DNA of 64,000 bases from Agelas oroides. Taxonomy: Eukaryota > Porifera > Demospongiae > Agelasida > Agelasidae. Of this stretch, positions 13,401 through 23,545 are shown one piece after another. Where the stretch lies: contig OX422194.1 in assembly GCA_949130485.1 (NCBI GenBank), positions 1,776,641 through 1,840,640 of the forward strand. Reading direction: 5' to 3'. Under the pieces are notes generated by a model, which worked only from the letters and a program-made list of their open reading frames with translations, searched no databases and was not told the origin of the DNA. Made by a program: the position numbers and the translations under genes. The stretch's first letter is position 1, and each line of letters begins with the position of its first letter.

Positions 13401-14371
13401 AAGAAAGACTCACCAGGTAACACAGTTCCACGTTGTGAACTGGGAGCCTGATGGGAGGTGCTCTAACCTGAATACCATCACTGATGTGATTAAGGAAGCC
13501 ACCAAGGTACAGATGAGGACTGGCAACTACCCCATTGTGGTGCACTGCAGGTGAGGTGGCCTCATTCCCAGGTCCAACCCAGCTTTCTGGCCCTTTTAGT
13601 ACAGTGTTTTCAGAATCAGCTTGACATCTTACACATGAGAGTCCCGAACACCCCTCTGAAAAAATTGTTCTAATCCACTACACTAAAAGACCATAGCACT
13701 GTTGTAGTGAGTACCTTAATTCTGACAAATTGCCTATGCCTATGTATACTGCCAGTTGCATAACTACCTCTTTCCTCCACTGCAGTGACACAGTGAGTCG
13801 CTCTGGGATGTTCTGTGCCATAGCAATCACCATTGAGCGCTGCAAGACAGAGGGAGTGGTGGACATCTTTCAGGTGGTGAAGGCTCTCAGGGTACAGAAA
13901 CCTGGAGCCATCCTTAGTGTGGTAAGTGTACACTGCAGGGTTGGTCTTATATTGACAGTAATGCATGCATGTCCTTACATATGTGAGGTACTGATTGAGA
14001 ATGCGTACCATTTGCCAATACACTCAAAATTACTATGCCACAAGCTAGCATTTTGAGCTTTATTTTGCTATAGGGGTATGGCCAGGCACACCTACTCTAA
14101 ACGTCAGTGTTTTAGTTTGCTAGAAAAATAATCAGGTTGTATGGTATAGGCCAATGACTTGAGCAATGACAATGAGATGTGGTGCACATTAGCTATATAC
14201 AAATTCCTTGATCAGCTAATGATTAGTGCAAATTCTGCAGTCATCTGCTACAGTTTTTGTACAACTAACCCTATATTCTATTTTCTCTCTCAGGAACAAT
14301 ACCAGACTATCTTTGAAGCTGTGCTTGGTTACTTAAATTCTTTGACACTTATGCCAACCTCGAGAACATAA
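2315..14371 (+). CDS. Receptor-type protein tyrosine phosphatase, gene 1 (Ig-Ig-FN3-mucin-TM-I-set-PTP D1-PTP D2)
   Basis: Single-pass receptor that should remove phosphate from phosphotyrosine on the cytoplasmic side. Exons seen: 2315-2677 Ig1; 3038-3361 Ig2; 3428-3700 FN3; 3892-7069 mucin stalk plus TM; 7398-7579 juxtamembrane; 7648-8042 cytoplasmic I-set Ig; 8213-8303, 8377-8459, 8564-8600, 9546-9760, 9898-10058, 10272-10407, 10718-10864 PTP D1; 10989-11082, 11198-11262, 11345-11479, 11889-12020, 13399-13550, 13786-13921, 14294-14371 PTP D2. Phases join to 2125 residues after the signal peptide. D1 keeps WPDHG and [11 protein letters not shown]2 has NWEPDG and [10 protein letters not shown] and is probably inactive. 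The D1 Q-loop reads VKNAEQ where gene 3 has VQTVEQ. The mucin exon alone is 3.2 kb. No convincing signal-peptide exon was found: ATG 2198 opens a short hydrophobic peptide but its phase does not match the main acceptor. The last nine residues are frame-shifted relative to gene 3. Plus-strand neighbours are paralogs. Confidence 0.88.
3940..4260 (+). repeat. Tandem coding repeat in gene 1 mucin stalk ([10 protein letters not shown] type)
   Basis: About nine imperfect 30-36-base units built on ACTAGTTTCACAACCAGC encode Thr/Ser/Pro-rich peptide. It is the membrane-distal part of the mucin stalk and lies inside exon 3892-7069. Such segments are normally heavily O-glycosylated and extended. Confidence 0.85.
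4619..5097 (+). repeat. 18-base minisatellite in gene 1 mucin stalk (ATISPT repeat)
   Basis: About 26 copies of an 18-base unit, consensus ACCATCAGCCCTACTGCC, encode the six-residue repeat ATISPT with variants [12 protein letters not shown] and STISPT. The variants recur as a block, so higher-order units have themselves duplicated. This is expected to be length-variable between alleles. Confidence 0.95.
6400..6830 (+). repeat. Minisatellite blocks in gene 1 mucin stalk ([12 protein letters not shown] repeat)
   Basis: At 6400-6540 a 54-base-type unit encoding [16 protein letters not shown] repeats. At 6540-6800 a 36-base unit encoding [12 protein letters not shown] repeats about seven times. 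These lie immediately before the membrane-proximal part of the stalk. They differ from the ATISPT block upstream, so separate amplifications have built the stalk. Confidence 0.9.
8740..9322. mobile_element. Probable transposon remnant in gene 1 intron
   Basis: The intron 8601-9545 is about 640 bases longer than the matching intron in gene 3 (30975-31278). The extra DNA contains repeated GGGGTGCTTATTTT units at about 8833-8880, related GGGTGCCTATT units at 9245-9310, and a terminus-like CCCAATTTTACGGTA at 9311-9325. No coding capacity was seen. Exact ends are uncertain. Confidence 0.4.
10228..10271 (+). repeat. (CA)n microsatellite forming the 3' splice site of the catalytic exon, gene 1
   Basis: A CA run of about 20 repeats ends directly in the AG that precedes exon 10272-10407, which encodes the P-loop of D1 (AGVGRTG). 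There is no ordinary pyrimidine tract; the CA repeat takes its place. A complementary TG run follows the same exon. Confidence 0.9.
10412..10645 (+). repeat. (TG)n / GTGCATGC microsatellite after the catalytic exon, gene 1
   Basis: It starts five bases inside the intron (donor GTAAG then TGTGTG). It runs as pure TG and then as TG mixed with GTGCATGC units. It is complementary to the CA run before the exon, so the two could pair in the pre-mRNA. Confidence 0.9.
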
Positions 14372-15910
14372 TGCTGCCTTACAATCAGTTTATGTACTTA
14401 CGTACCTACCAGTATTAGTATAGCATTTGTTAAATACATAATTACTAGTAACTTTACATTAAATATGATGCATGATATATGTTCACATTATAGATTTCAT
14501 ATATACTGCACCCTTATTCATTAACAAGGTTCTTCACATAGTAGCAACCCACCTGTCTAAGGAAGAGTCTAGCTCGCAAACACTGTTTGGTGTGACTCAA
14601 AGCAACAGTCTCTATATTTGGACTGTATTTCCTTCGAGTTTATAGCCAAGCAATAGCAAACAGCACTGTTCTGCATTTTGAGTAGGAGGGGCTCAATTTG
14701 ATATTGGAGCACAAGAAGATGGGCCATGTCCTTGTTTTCAGCTGCTCTAGCTCACAGAGACAGAAAGTCAGAGTGATCTAATGTTCAGAGACTCACTAAA
14801 TACATACTAATGCTGCAGCATGTGCACTCATACAGGTTTCCACTTCAAATTGAGTAATAGTACATATCCATGTTGCAAATCATGCATTTTGTACTGAGAA
14901 GAGCTCAGAAACAACCCACTGAGATCGAAAACAACCCACTGCTATGTGTGGAGGCTTACAGTTCAAGCTCAATTTGACAGTACTAAACATCCTCTGAATA
15001 ACATTGAACCTGTGTCAACTGCAAGCTTCAAGTTCTGCCTCCTGAGTTCCGTTTTTTGAGGTTGTAATTGAATTTTCTAAAATAACAAGTGGAACTTCAC
15101 ACCCTATGTAAACCATGGGGAAATCCTACAACATTCAATGCCAAAATGACGGTTCTAAACCTCAAGCAATAGTGTCAATATTGATATCAGAAGAGAGGTA
15201 TTCATGAGTATAAAGTGGCTCTGACTACACATTTTTTACTTAGAGTCGTGGAAAATAGTTATTCTGAAATTAAGATAATTTTCTTTGATGATCTTTAAGT
15301 GTGATTACACCTATACTTGGGGAAAAAGTTGCTAATTATAGTGAATGTCCTCAACTTTCTCCATATGAACTCCAAGCATCCATCTAAAACATGCCTTCTT
15401 CTTGCAGAAGCTGTACATGATAATTTCTAGCGTAGTCAGGTGCATTAAAAAATAACCGGATGCCAACTTATATATCTATCGTAAAGCATAACCTAAGTCT
15501 GAATGCAGGTTGTCCATTTTTTTTTGGTGAAAAACACACTGAACAAGAGGAACATAAATACTACATTCCCATGCAGCAACCAAATGAAAATCACATCTCA
15601 AACTCCCTTTGCAGAGGCCTACTACCTCAGTTGATAAAGTAGTATTCTGATAACTAACATCAGAAAACAGCACAATACAGGTCATTCCTTTCACTCACTG
15701 GCAGCTATTCATATTCATCAACAAAAGTCTAATACAGAAGACTCGTTCTCCAACATAACCTGTTCAAGTATGCTGTTTAAGCACTAATCACTTCAGGTTA
15801 CACTAACGGTTTGCGGCAATTGGTTCTGAGAATTAACAATTTTGTTGTGCAGTCCGGTTATGCAGTCTCCCTTACGAGTTTGCAATAACGTTATTCATGG
15901 TTCACCGAGT
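14372..15910. other. Intergenic block between genes 1 and 2, duplicated further downstream
   Basis: No intact gene. Segments 14285-15000 and 15370-15900 are closely similar to 22260-23400 and 24060-25660 upstream of gene 3, allowing for insertions there. The block therefore belongs to the segmental duplication that made the array. It holds one Ig1 relic at about 14870-14955. Confidence 0.7.
14870..14955 (+). pseudogene. Relic of a receptor Ig1 exon
   Basis: It matches the start of the Ig1 exons (reading like ANHALY, then ELRNNPL, then NPLLCV) but has an internal duplication of the NNPL coding bases and then loses similarity. The same relic with the same duplication occurs at 23315-23530, so it was broken before the duplication. 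Confidence 0.7.
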
Positions 15911-16753
15911 ATGGACGGCGTCCATAAGTTAGCTGTCGTTTTACTCTTAGTGTACTGGAGCTCGCAGGTACCTGAGGCTCAAGGCCAGGGTAAGCTCGGT
16001 ATATACCGTTACGTACCTGTTCATGTTAGCTACTGTGCACAGTAGTTTTCGTTTAGTTTCACGGTTGCAGCTCTGAACGTACGTACTGAATTTAGATCTA
16101 TGCATCTGCAGGTGTTTATCTGGAATTCAATGGAACAAGACTTCCAAACCATGGTTTCCTGAGCCGAGGGGAGCTCAGCAATCGTAACAGATTTATTGGC
16201 AACCCACTGCTCTGTGTGACTTCAGATGACATAACCCGCTGCTCAACTGCAGAAACTGGAGATGCCCCACTAGGGAACTGGTACTTTCCCATGCAATGGA
16301 ACAAAAGTTCCTACTAATGATACAGGGTGGTTGTTCTACACAACAAGGGCGCCTGGTGTGGTACAACTGCACCGTCACACTGGTGGTATATCTGGGATCT
16401 ATCGCTGTGAGATACCTGACCAGATTGGAGTCAACCAGACCCTTTATGTTGGACTGTATGCTATTAGTAATATAACAAGTGGTGAGCAAAATGAGATGTA
16501 TTGCACTGTACATGGAAAGCACTATCATTGCTTTAATTGTTCCCATGTCTTACCTATGGTTTCAGTCGACCAAGATTTTCTAGTAGCATGTACATTATTA
16601 AAAATCATGTATTCAAAGCTTTTGTGTCCTTCAACTGTTGTCTGCTCTAGTGCATAATATATTACATTCCAAGTATCCATGAGAATATTGCATCGAAACT
16701 TTGCATAAATATATTTACCTACCAGTTATATGCATCCATGCAACCCATATCTG

Positions 16754-17218
16754 CACTGTAAAAAATTGGAGGTTAATTTAACCCAGAAAAGGTTGCAGTC
16801 TGGATTCATCATTCAGTTGTTACCTCAGTTGCAGGATCTATACCACCTCCCACTTTTACCACAGTGTAGGGTTACAGTGTTTGTGTACTCAAAGTTCCAA
16901 TATGGCATGAATACTTGCATAAAAGCACATAAATACTGCCCAAAGGTTAACCAATAGTGCATGAATATTTTTCAGCGTCAATCCAATAATACGTGAATAT
17001 AGTGAGAGTTCCACCCCCTTTTGGCACAAAAATGCAATAACAAATTGAATTTCATTTGCAACCCAATTCATTGTTTGCTAGAAACATGCACTGGACAAGG
17101 GGTGTAACCCTAAACCCTGGCAAAAGTAGAGGTGAGCCACTGCCTGGACCTAGATGAATCTAGACTGCAATTGAGATGACCTTTTCTGGGTTAAATCAAC
17201 CTCCAATTTTTTACAGTG
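16754..17218. mobile_element. CACTG-ended MITE, copy 1 (in gene 2 intron)
   Basis: A 465-base element with 40-base terminal inverted repeats (CACTGTAAAAAATTGGAGG...), one mismatch between the ends, flanked by TG (16752-16753 and 17219-17220). Gene 3 carries the uninterrupted site (CCATATCTGGTTTAG near 27090), so the insertion postdates the duplication and TG is a true 2-base target duplication. No transposase. CACTG ends with a 2-base duplication fit the CACTA/Mirage/Chapaev group, which is inference. Confidence 0.93.
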
Positions 17219-19104
17219 TGGTTTAGTTATTGCACTGGAACTGGACTCACAAATGTTCTTTTGTTGTATTTCTGTCATCTATATGGATTAATACACCATG
17301 TTCTACGTGCATGAACCATGCAGGTCGAATACTTCTGCAACATAACATCGAATTCCAGTTACTGCCACTGGAGCCAATTACTGACCCACCTACATTCACT
17401 CTAACCTGTGTCACCACTGGAGGCCCTCCCTCAAATATCAATTGGACAAGAGACAACACTGAGATAGATTACCAGTGCAATAGCAACTTCACATTCTCTC
17501 AGACAGTGACAAATTTTGTAACTAGCACCTACGATAACACTCTGACTGTTACTGGAAGATACCCTGGTCGGTACAACATGACAGCTTGGAACAGAAACAC
17601 TGTGCTATATATAGACAGTCAGTCTGCTACTTCTGTTCTTTCAGTGGAAGGTAAGCATGTGATGGTACATCTGCTAGTGTATACTTGTTGTGAAACCTAA
17701 GATAATGGAGCTATATGCACTAAAGTTAATAGATCTATTCACCTGCAGCTGCTGCCCCACCCACCTGCCTCACTGCTGTGCTAGGATCTGATCCTACCAC
17801 TGTCAATGTCTCCTGGACTGCACCACTCTCAGGAGCCAGTGTGACTGGATACCGGATATACTACCAGACAGAGGGGGATCAGGGGAGTGTGGATGTTGGT
17901 GCCAGTACAACTCAACATGTACTAAGTGGACTTGATGATGGAATGAACTGCTACTCCATTTATTTAGTCGCTCTGTCTGTACATCTTCCAAGTCAAGTGG
18001 TTGGGCCAATAGTGATCAAATTGGGTGAGTTATGAACCGTCCAACTAAAGTTTGTGATATGCACAAAATGCATTGTATTGCTGAGAATCAGTTGCACTTT
18101 AACAAGACTGTGCATGTGTTGGGCAAAGTTTAGCCCTCCAGTGTTGTATCTATTTACAACTGTTCCTTGACTGGCATTTATACATATACTAACCTATACA
18201 CAACAACCTCTACGCAGGCATTTTTTTACTTTCTATTTTAACACAGGAAATACCAATGAAACAAATTGCCCAAATGTTACCACCAGTCCGATAACAATCA
18301 ACTCCATTGTCGTAACCTGTCCTTCCACAATCAGTCCTGTTGCCACAACCAGCTCTGATGCTTTTAATTTCACATCTACTACTGATGTCACGAGCACCAG
18401 TTCTTTCATATCCACTCCTGATTCCACAAGTGGTGAGAATGCTTGTAGTATACACAATGCACTGCTAAAGATTACTACAACCACCCAAGGAGTAGTTAGT
18501 CCAGTTTTAGTTCTCAGCTAGAAACATGCAAATAATAGCTTGTCAATGAACTAATGCACAAGTGCGCTCTGTATTCCCATGCTATCTGGAAATTTTATGG
18601 GTGACTACTCCAGAATGACAAATATGTAAATATTTACTATTTATTATTCATTTATGACAAACGCCAGTATATATAGTAAACATTTTTACCAGTGTAGCTG
18701 CATATCTGTTTCATATTACAAAACAATGAAAGCTCACTAAAATTGGACTACAGTAGCTACCCACTGTGCTGGTTAGATATTTTTGTTTCACTTAAACTAC
18801 TGAGTCCAGTTCCACTTGCAACAGGGAGACTTATTTCTCCTCTGGGTACACTCAGCCCTCCCTCAGAAACTGAGTAGAAGGTTTTCCTTCACATCCTTTG
18901 GGAGATGTCAAGCTGTCAGTCCCAGGAAACCCCTCAAATTAGCTTGAGTGTTATTGGCATTACCTCATTAACTTCGTTATCCCAGAAAGTCAATTTTAGT
19001 TTTACTATTGCTAGTTCAACACAAGGATTATATATCCATTGAATACTTTGCCCCAATTTTCATTATCAGATTTCACTCCTAGCAGTTTGTCTGTTCTCTC
19101 AGAT

Positions 19105-19360
19105 GCCACTACGAGCGCTGTTGCTACAACCAGCCCTTTTGCCACTACCAGCCCTTTTGCCACTACCAGCCCTGTTGCCATTACCAGCCCTGTTGCCACT
19201 ACCAGCCCTTTTGCCACTACCAGCCCTTTTGCTACAACCAGCCCTGTTGCCACTACCAGCCCTTTTGCCACTACCAGCCCTGTTGCTACAACTAGCACTG
19301 GTGTCACTACCAGCACTGCTGCTACAACTACCACTGGTGTCACAACCAGCGCAGTTATCA
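19105..19360 (+). repeat. 18-base minisatellite in gene 2 mucin exon (SPFATT / SPVATT)
   Basis: About twelve 18-base units encode TTSPFA or TTSPVA. This stalk is far shorter than those of genes 1 and 3, and its unit differs from both. Confidence 0.9.
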
Positions 19361-20035
19361 CAACTAACAGCATTGGCAAAACAATCCTTCACAGCACATT
19401 CATCCACACTCCCAGCCCCACCCCCACCCTGGGTACCACTCCAGACAGCACTGGAGTCCTCACTGGAGCTGTGATTGCATGTGCTATTGCAGCTTTTCTG
19501 TTGGGACTGCTGGTGTTGGTGATGTGCATCTACATCATGTACCTGCGGAGGTAGGTACTTGAGGAAGTAGAAGCTGCATGCAATGCAATAATTAGAGTAG
19601 AGAAATTACATGCTTTTACCACGAGATGGTATATTGTAAGTACATTGTTTCATACTTCAGTGACTTCATATACGTGTTGAAACACATTAACTTGGATTGC
19701 AGTACAGTACTCAACATTTTATAATTCCAGATTGCATCTAAGTGGGTATAACAAAAATTAATGTGAGATTGTTGTGAGATTAATACTCCATTGATATTAC
19801 CAGTCAAATCTCAGGTGCCATGTTTGGAGGAACACTGAGGTCTAAAAGAGACATCCCAATGAAAGCATGTGTAGCATACAGGACACGCAACACGCAACAG
19901 ACAGAAAGGAGGAACAGCACGGTGGATGAATGTCCAGCTCATGAAATGGTGGAAGAAAAGCATGGAGTGGGGAAAGATGACAGTGATGATTATGACTATG
20001 TAGAAACATTCGAACAGTCACAAATTACACCCTGA

Positions 20036-20386
20036 ACAATTGGTACATTATAGCGTCTGTGACAGAATAGCTAATGCTCCACTTTATCATATGCAGTTTT
20101 ACTCAATTCATTGGTTACTATAATAATCTAGTTGTTGCTTAAGTGCATGGTCCAGCTTTATTTTATTTCTTGTCATTGACATCAATGCATTCATAAACCA
20201 CCATGACACACATTTTTGTTTACAAAAACTGTCTTCTTAGTGTATAATGGAACTCACAAACAACATCCTTTAGCTAACATTTGGTTCACATCATGTGGTA
20301 CATTTGTACATCTACCACATGTACATATTAGAGTGTTGTTATTAAAAATTTGTGCTGTGTGAATTCTGATGTACATTTTACCTGCA
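20036..20386. other. Intergenic, nothing identified
   Basis: AT-rich sequence between the gene 2 tail and an FN3 relic. No exon, RNA gene or repeat was recognised. Confidence 0.4.
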
Positions 20387-20387
20387 G

Positions 20388-21058
20388 CTACTGCCCCGCC
20401 CACCCACCTCACTGCTGTGCAGGGGTCTGATCCTACCACTGTCAATGTCTCCTGGACTGCACCAGTCTCAGGAGACAGTGTGACTGGGTACCGGATATAC
20501 TACCAGACAGAGGGGGATCAGACGAGTGTAGATGTTGGTGCCAGTAGAGCACTATTTTTTTTTGTACCGGGCCTATCGTAAGTATGTTTTCAAGAAACAT
20601 GGTAACATGTTCCTTGAATGCATGATTATTAGTCAGATTTGCTAGTGTAATCCTTCATAATAAAACAGTTTGCTGAAATTGGATTACCCAGTGTGCTGGT
20701 TAATTTTGTGTCCCTGAAATGACTCAACTGCTGGTACTCATGTGCCTCACTTTGGACAAAGTATCTACGTATGCATATGTAGATACCCCACTAGGCAACT
20801 CCAGTTTCTAACATTTCACAGTTGTTAGTGAAGCGCTTTGTACTATTTTCAACCCTGATGGCACTGCTACCCTTCACAGCACTCCCAGATCCACTCCCAC
20901 CCTGGGCACCACTCCTCACTGGAGCTGTGGTTGCAGGTGTTGTTGGTGCTGCTGTCTTGCTGGGACTGCTGGTTTTGGTAATGTGCACCTGCCTTGTCTA
21001 TCTGCAGAGGTGGATCTACATAGTTAGACAGATTGACCCATTGTACATAACATCATGA
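20388..21058 (+). pseudogene. Receptor fragment: truncated FN3 exon plus TM exon
   Basis: 20388-20560 is an FN3 exon nearly identical to that of gene 1 through SVDVGAS. It then breaks into a T-run and stops. About 20820-21009 resembles the end of a mucin/TM exon (TTPDS-type stalk remnant, then [19 protein letters not shown] and CTCLVYLQR) with almost all of the mucin repeat lost. No signal, Ig or phosphatase exons are attached. Either a relic of another copy or the deleted remains of one. Confidence 0.75.
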
Positions 21059-21757
21059 AGGGTGATTAGGCTCTTCAAAATTTAGCAACAAGAGATAGCC
21101 AAAAGTTAGTACAAATCTGTAGCTGAATACAGAGGAAGCTACCATGCAGCACAAGGGTTATAGTAGAGAAATTGATCGGTAGTGCATGGTGAGGGAATTG
21201 TTCTGTGATTCAGTCTACACAGAGTCACGTTTTGAAACACATTTAAACTTGGATTACAGTGTAGTTGCTTCTTTTCTCCTCATACATTACAAGCCCTGGT
21301 TGTCTCCAAGTGTGAAGAAATAGAGGTATAGGGGTAACAGCTGCAAAAGTCACATAACTGGAAGTAACTTCATTTAAAGTCACTCATCTAGTCACATGAC
21401 CGTTATATTTGACCAGCATATAATTTTATGTTTTCTACCTCAATACAGTCACCCATACCAGTCAAGTCACCCATACCAGTCACCACGCCCCATATGGAAG
21501 CCACATTGATATTCCATATGGACACCATGCAGCCCACACTCATATTATAGTTATCCTTCTCTTGGAAGTTCGAGTTGAAAGGCTGAAGTTATGTTGTCCA
21601 TGATTTAACTAAGTCCTGGCCTACCCATATAATTATGCACTCAGCTGAGGGTGAAATGGGTGAGTGAAAGTATGGCACAACCAATTCACAAAGTAGACAG
21701 TTCAAACTGAAGTTTGAGAGCGTTTTATCGTGAGATTATTACTATAAGAAGTGTTCA
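21059..21757. other. Intergenic between receptor relics
   Basis: Degraded intron-like sequence following the TM relic. Short direct repeats of CACCCATACCAGTCA are seen at 21450-21482. No gene supported. Confidence 0.4.
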
Positions 21758-21769
21758 GTGCACAGCAGA

Positions 21770-21960
21770 CAAGAAGAAGGAGGACATCACTGCCCCAATG
21801 GAACAGTGGTTCCACCTGACAGGAGAGGATGGTTGTTCTACATAACCAGGGGGCCTGGTGTGGTAAAACTGCACTGTCGTATCGGTGGTGTGTCAGGGAT
21901 CTACCACTGTGTCAACCAGACACTTTATGCTGGACTATATTATACTATTACTAGTAAAAA
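21770..21960 (+). pseudogene. Relic of a receptor Ig1 exon (3' half)
   Basis: It encodes CPNGTVVPPDRRGWLFYITRG and GGVSGIYHCVNQTLYAGLYY, matching the second half of Ig1 in genes 1-4. The first half is absent and the CEIPDL segment is deleted. No matching splice context or downstream Ig2 exon. Confidence 0.8.
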
Positions 21961-22280
21961 CGTTGTCCTACTAGAAACAAATCTCAAGCATAACGACTAT
22001 ATGACATGTAGTGCTGGTGGATTGGATGGCATTCATAGCTCAGTAGTCAGAGCACTGGCAGCTTGAGGAGCCTACATGGGTTTGATTCTCAGTAACTTTA
22101 GTTACTTTCCTTTGCCTCATGCCATTGCATGAACGGGGATTATAACACAATAATGATAGCTGCATGGTGATGACTGCACATTAGCTACAAATTCCTTGAT
22201 CAGCTAATGATTTATGCAAATTCTGCAGTCATCTGCTGCAATTTTTGTACAACTAACCCTCCACTCCATTTTCTCTCTCA

Positions 22281-22355
22281 GGAACAATACCAGACTATCT
22301 TTGAATTGCTTACTTGAATTCTTTGACACTTATGCCAACCTCCAGAACATAACTA
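22281..22355 (+). pseudogene. Relic of the last PTP D2 exon
   Basis: CAGGAACAATACCAGACTATC is followed by a sequence matching 14294-14371 of gene 1, with a short deletion that removes AVLG. It shows that another phosphatase-bearing copy once ended here. The CACTG MITE copy 2 inserted 28 bases after it. Confidence 0.85.
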
Positions 22356-22383
22356 CAATGCTGCCTTATACAATCAGTTTATG

Positions 22384-22853
22384 CACTGTAAAAAATTGGA
22401 GGTTAATTTAACCCAGAAAAGGTCATCTCAGTTGCACTCTGGATTCATCATTCAGTTTAAAATGGGTTACCTCAGTTGCAGGATCTATACCACCTCCCAC
22501 TTTTACCACAGTGTAGGGTTACAGTGTTTGTGTACTCAAAGTTCCAATATGGCATGAATACTTGCATAAATACTGCCCAAAGGTTAGCCAATAGTACATG
22601 AATATTTTTCAGAGTCAATCCAATAATACATGAATATAGTGAGAGTTCCACCCCCTTTTGGCACAAACATGCAATAACAAATTGAATTTCATTTGCAACC
22701 CAATTCATTGTTTGCTAGAAACCTGCACTGGACAAGGGGTGTAACCCTAAACCCTGGCAAAAGTAGGTGAGCCACTGCCTGGACCTAGATGAATACAGAC
22801 TGCAACTGAGATGACCTTTTCTGGGTTAAATCAACCTCCAATTTTTTACAGTG
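22384..22853. mobile_element. CACTG-ended MITE, copy 2
   Basis: A 470-base element, same family and orientation as 16754-17218, flanked by TG (22382-22383 and 22854-22855). The homologous site after gene 1 (14390-14420, TTTATGTACTTACG) is empty, again confirming a 2-base target duplication. Confidence 0.93.
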
Positions 22854-23314
22854 TGTAATTACATACCTAACAGTATTAGTATAATTACTAGTAACTTTAC
22901 ATTAAAATATGTTCACATTGTTGTAATCATAGATTTTATATGTACTGCACCCTTAATTCATTAACAAGGTTCTTCACAAGACTATATTAACCCACCTGTC
23001 TAAAGAAGAGTGTAGCTCGCAAACACTGTTTGGTGTGACTCAAAGCAACAGTCTCTATATTTGGACTGTATTTCCTTCGAGTTTATAGCCAAGCAATAGC
23101 AAACAGCACTGTTCTGCATTTTGAGTAGGAAGGGCTCAATTTCATATTCAAGCACAAAAAGATGGGCCATGTCCTTGTTTTCAGCTGTTCTAGCTCACAG
23201 GTGGAGACAGAAAGCCAGAGTGAGCTAATGTTCAGAGACTCACATACTAATGCTGCTGGAGCATGCACACTCATACAGGTTTCCACTTGAAATTGAGTAA
23301 TAGTACATATACAT

Positions 23315-23545
23315 GTTGCAAATCATGCTTTTTGTACTGAGAAGAGCTCAGAAACAACCCACTGAAATTGAAAACAACCCACTGGTATGTGTCACTGCAG
23401 ACAGCTGCTCAAATGTGGAAACTGAAGGTGCTCCACTAGGGAACTGGTACTTCCCCAATGGAACAGAGGTCCCACCTGATAGTAGAGGATGATGTAGTAG
23501 CTACAACTGCACCGTCATACCATTCCCTGATACACTACTGTGTGA
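23315..23545 (+). pseudogene. Relic of a receptor Ig1 exon
   Basis: It matches Ig1 from the ANHA segment through NNPL (duplicated), the Cys-containing ADSC segment, [19 protein letters not shown] and the histidine-proline degraded CVIPDL end. It contains stops and frameshifts. Equivalent to the shorter relic at 14870-14955. Confidence 0.8.

Larger units (their letters stand above)
15911..20035 (+). pseudogene. Receptor gene 2: phosphatase-less paralog with frameshifted Ig1 (pseudogene or exon-skipping gene)
   Basis: Same ectodomain plan as genes 1 and 3. Exons: 15911-15989 signal peptide (MDGVHKLAVVLLL...); 16112-16481 Ig1; 17324-17650 Ig2; 17749-18024 FN3; 18247-18432 and 19070-19550 short mucin plus TM; tail frame ending at 20035 in DSDDYDYVETFEQ. 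Ig1 has a 4-base insertion (16291-16294, ATGC), giving TAA at 16315-16317. It also has Cys changed to Arg in the CC pair. Exons flanking Ig1 are both phase 1, so skipping it restores the frame from signal peptide to Ig2. The TM exon ends in phase 2 but the tail frame needs phase 1. An 11-base microexon at 19731-19741 would fix this; direct splicing gives a stop after about ten residues. No I-set or PTP exons follow. A MITE sits in the Ig1-Ig2 intron. Transcript data would decide between a pseudogene and a working receptor. Confidence 0.6.

Noticed and set aside
16889..17071. A conserved minus-strand open frame (also at 22472-22708)
   Set aside because: Its conservation is explained by both copies lying in the same MITE family; the frame is short and has no domain.
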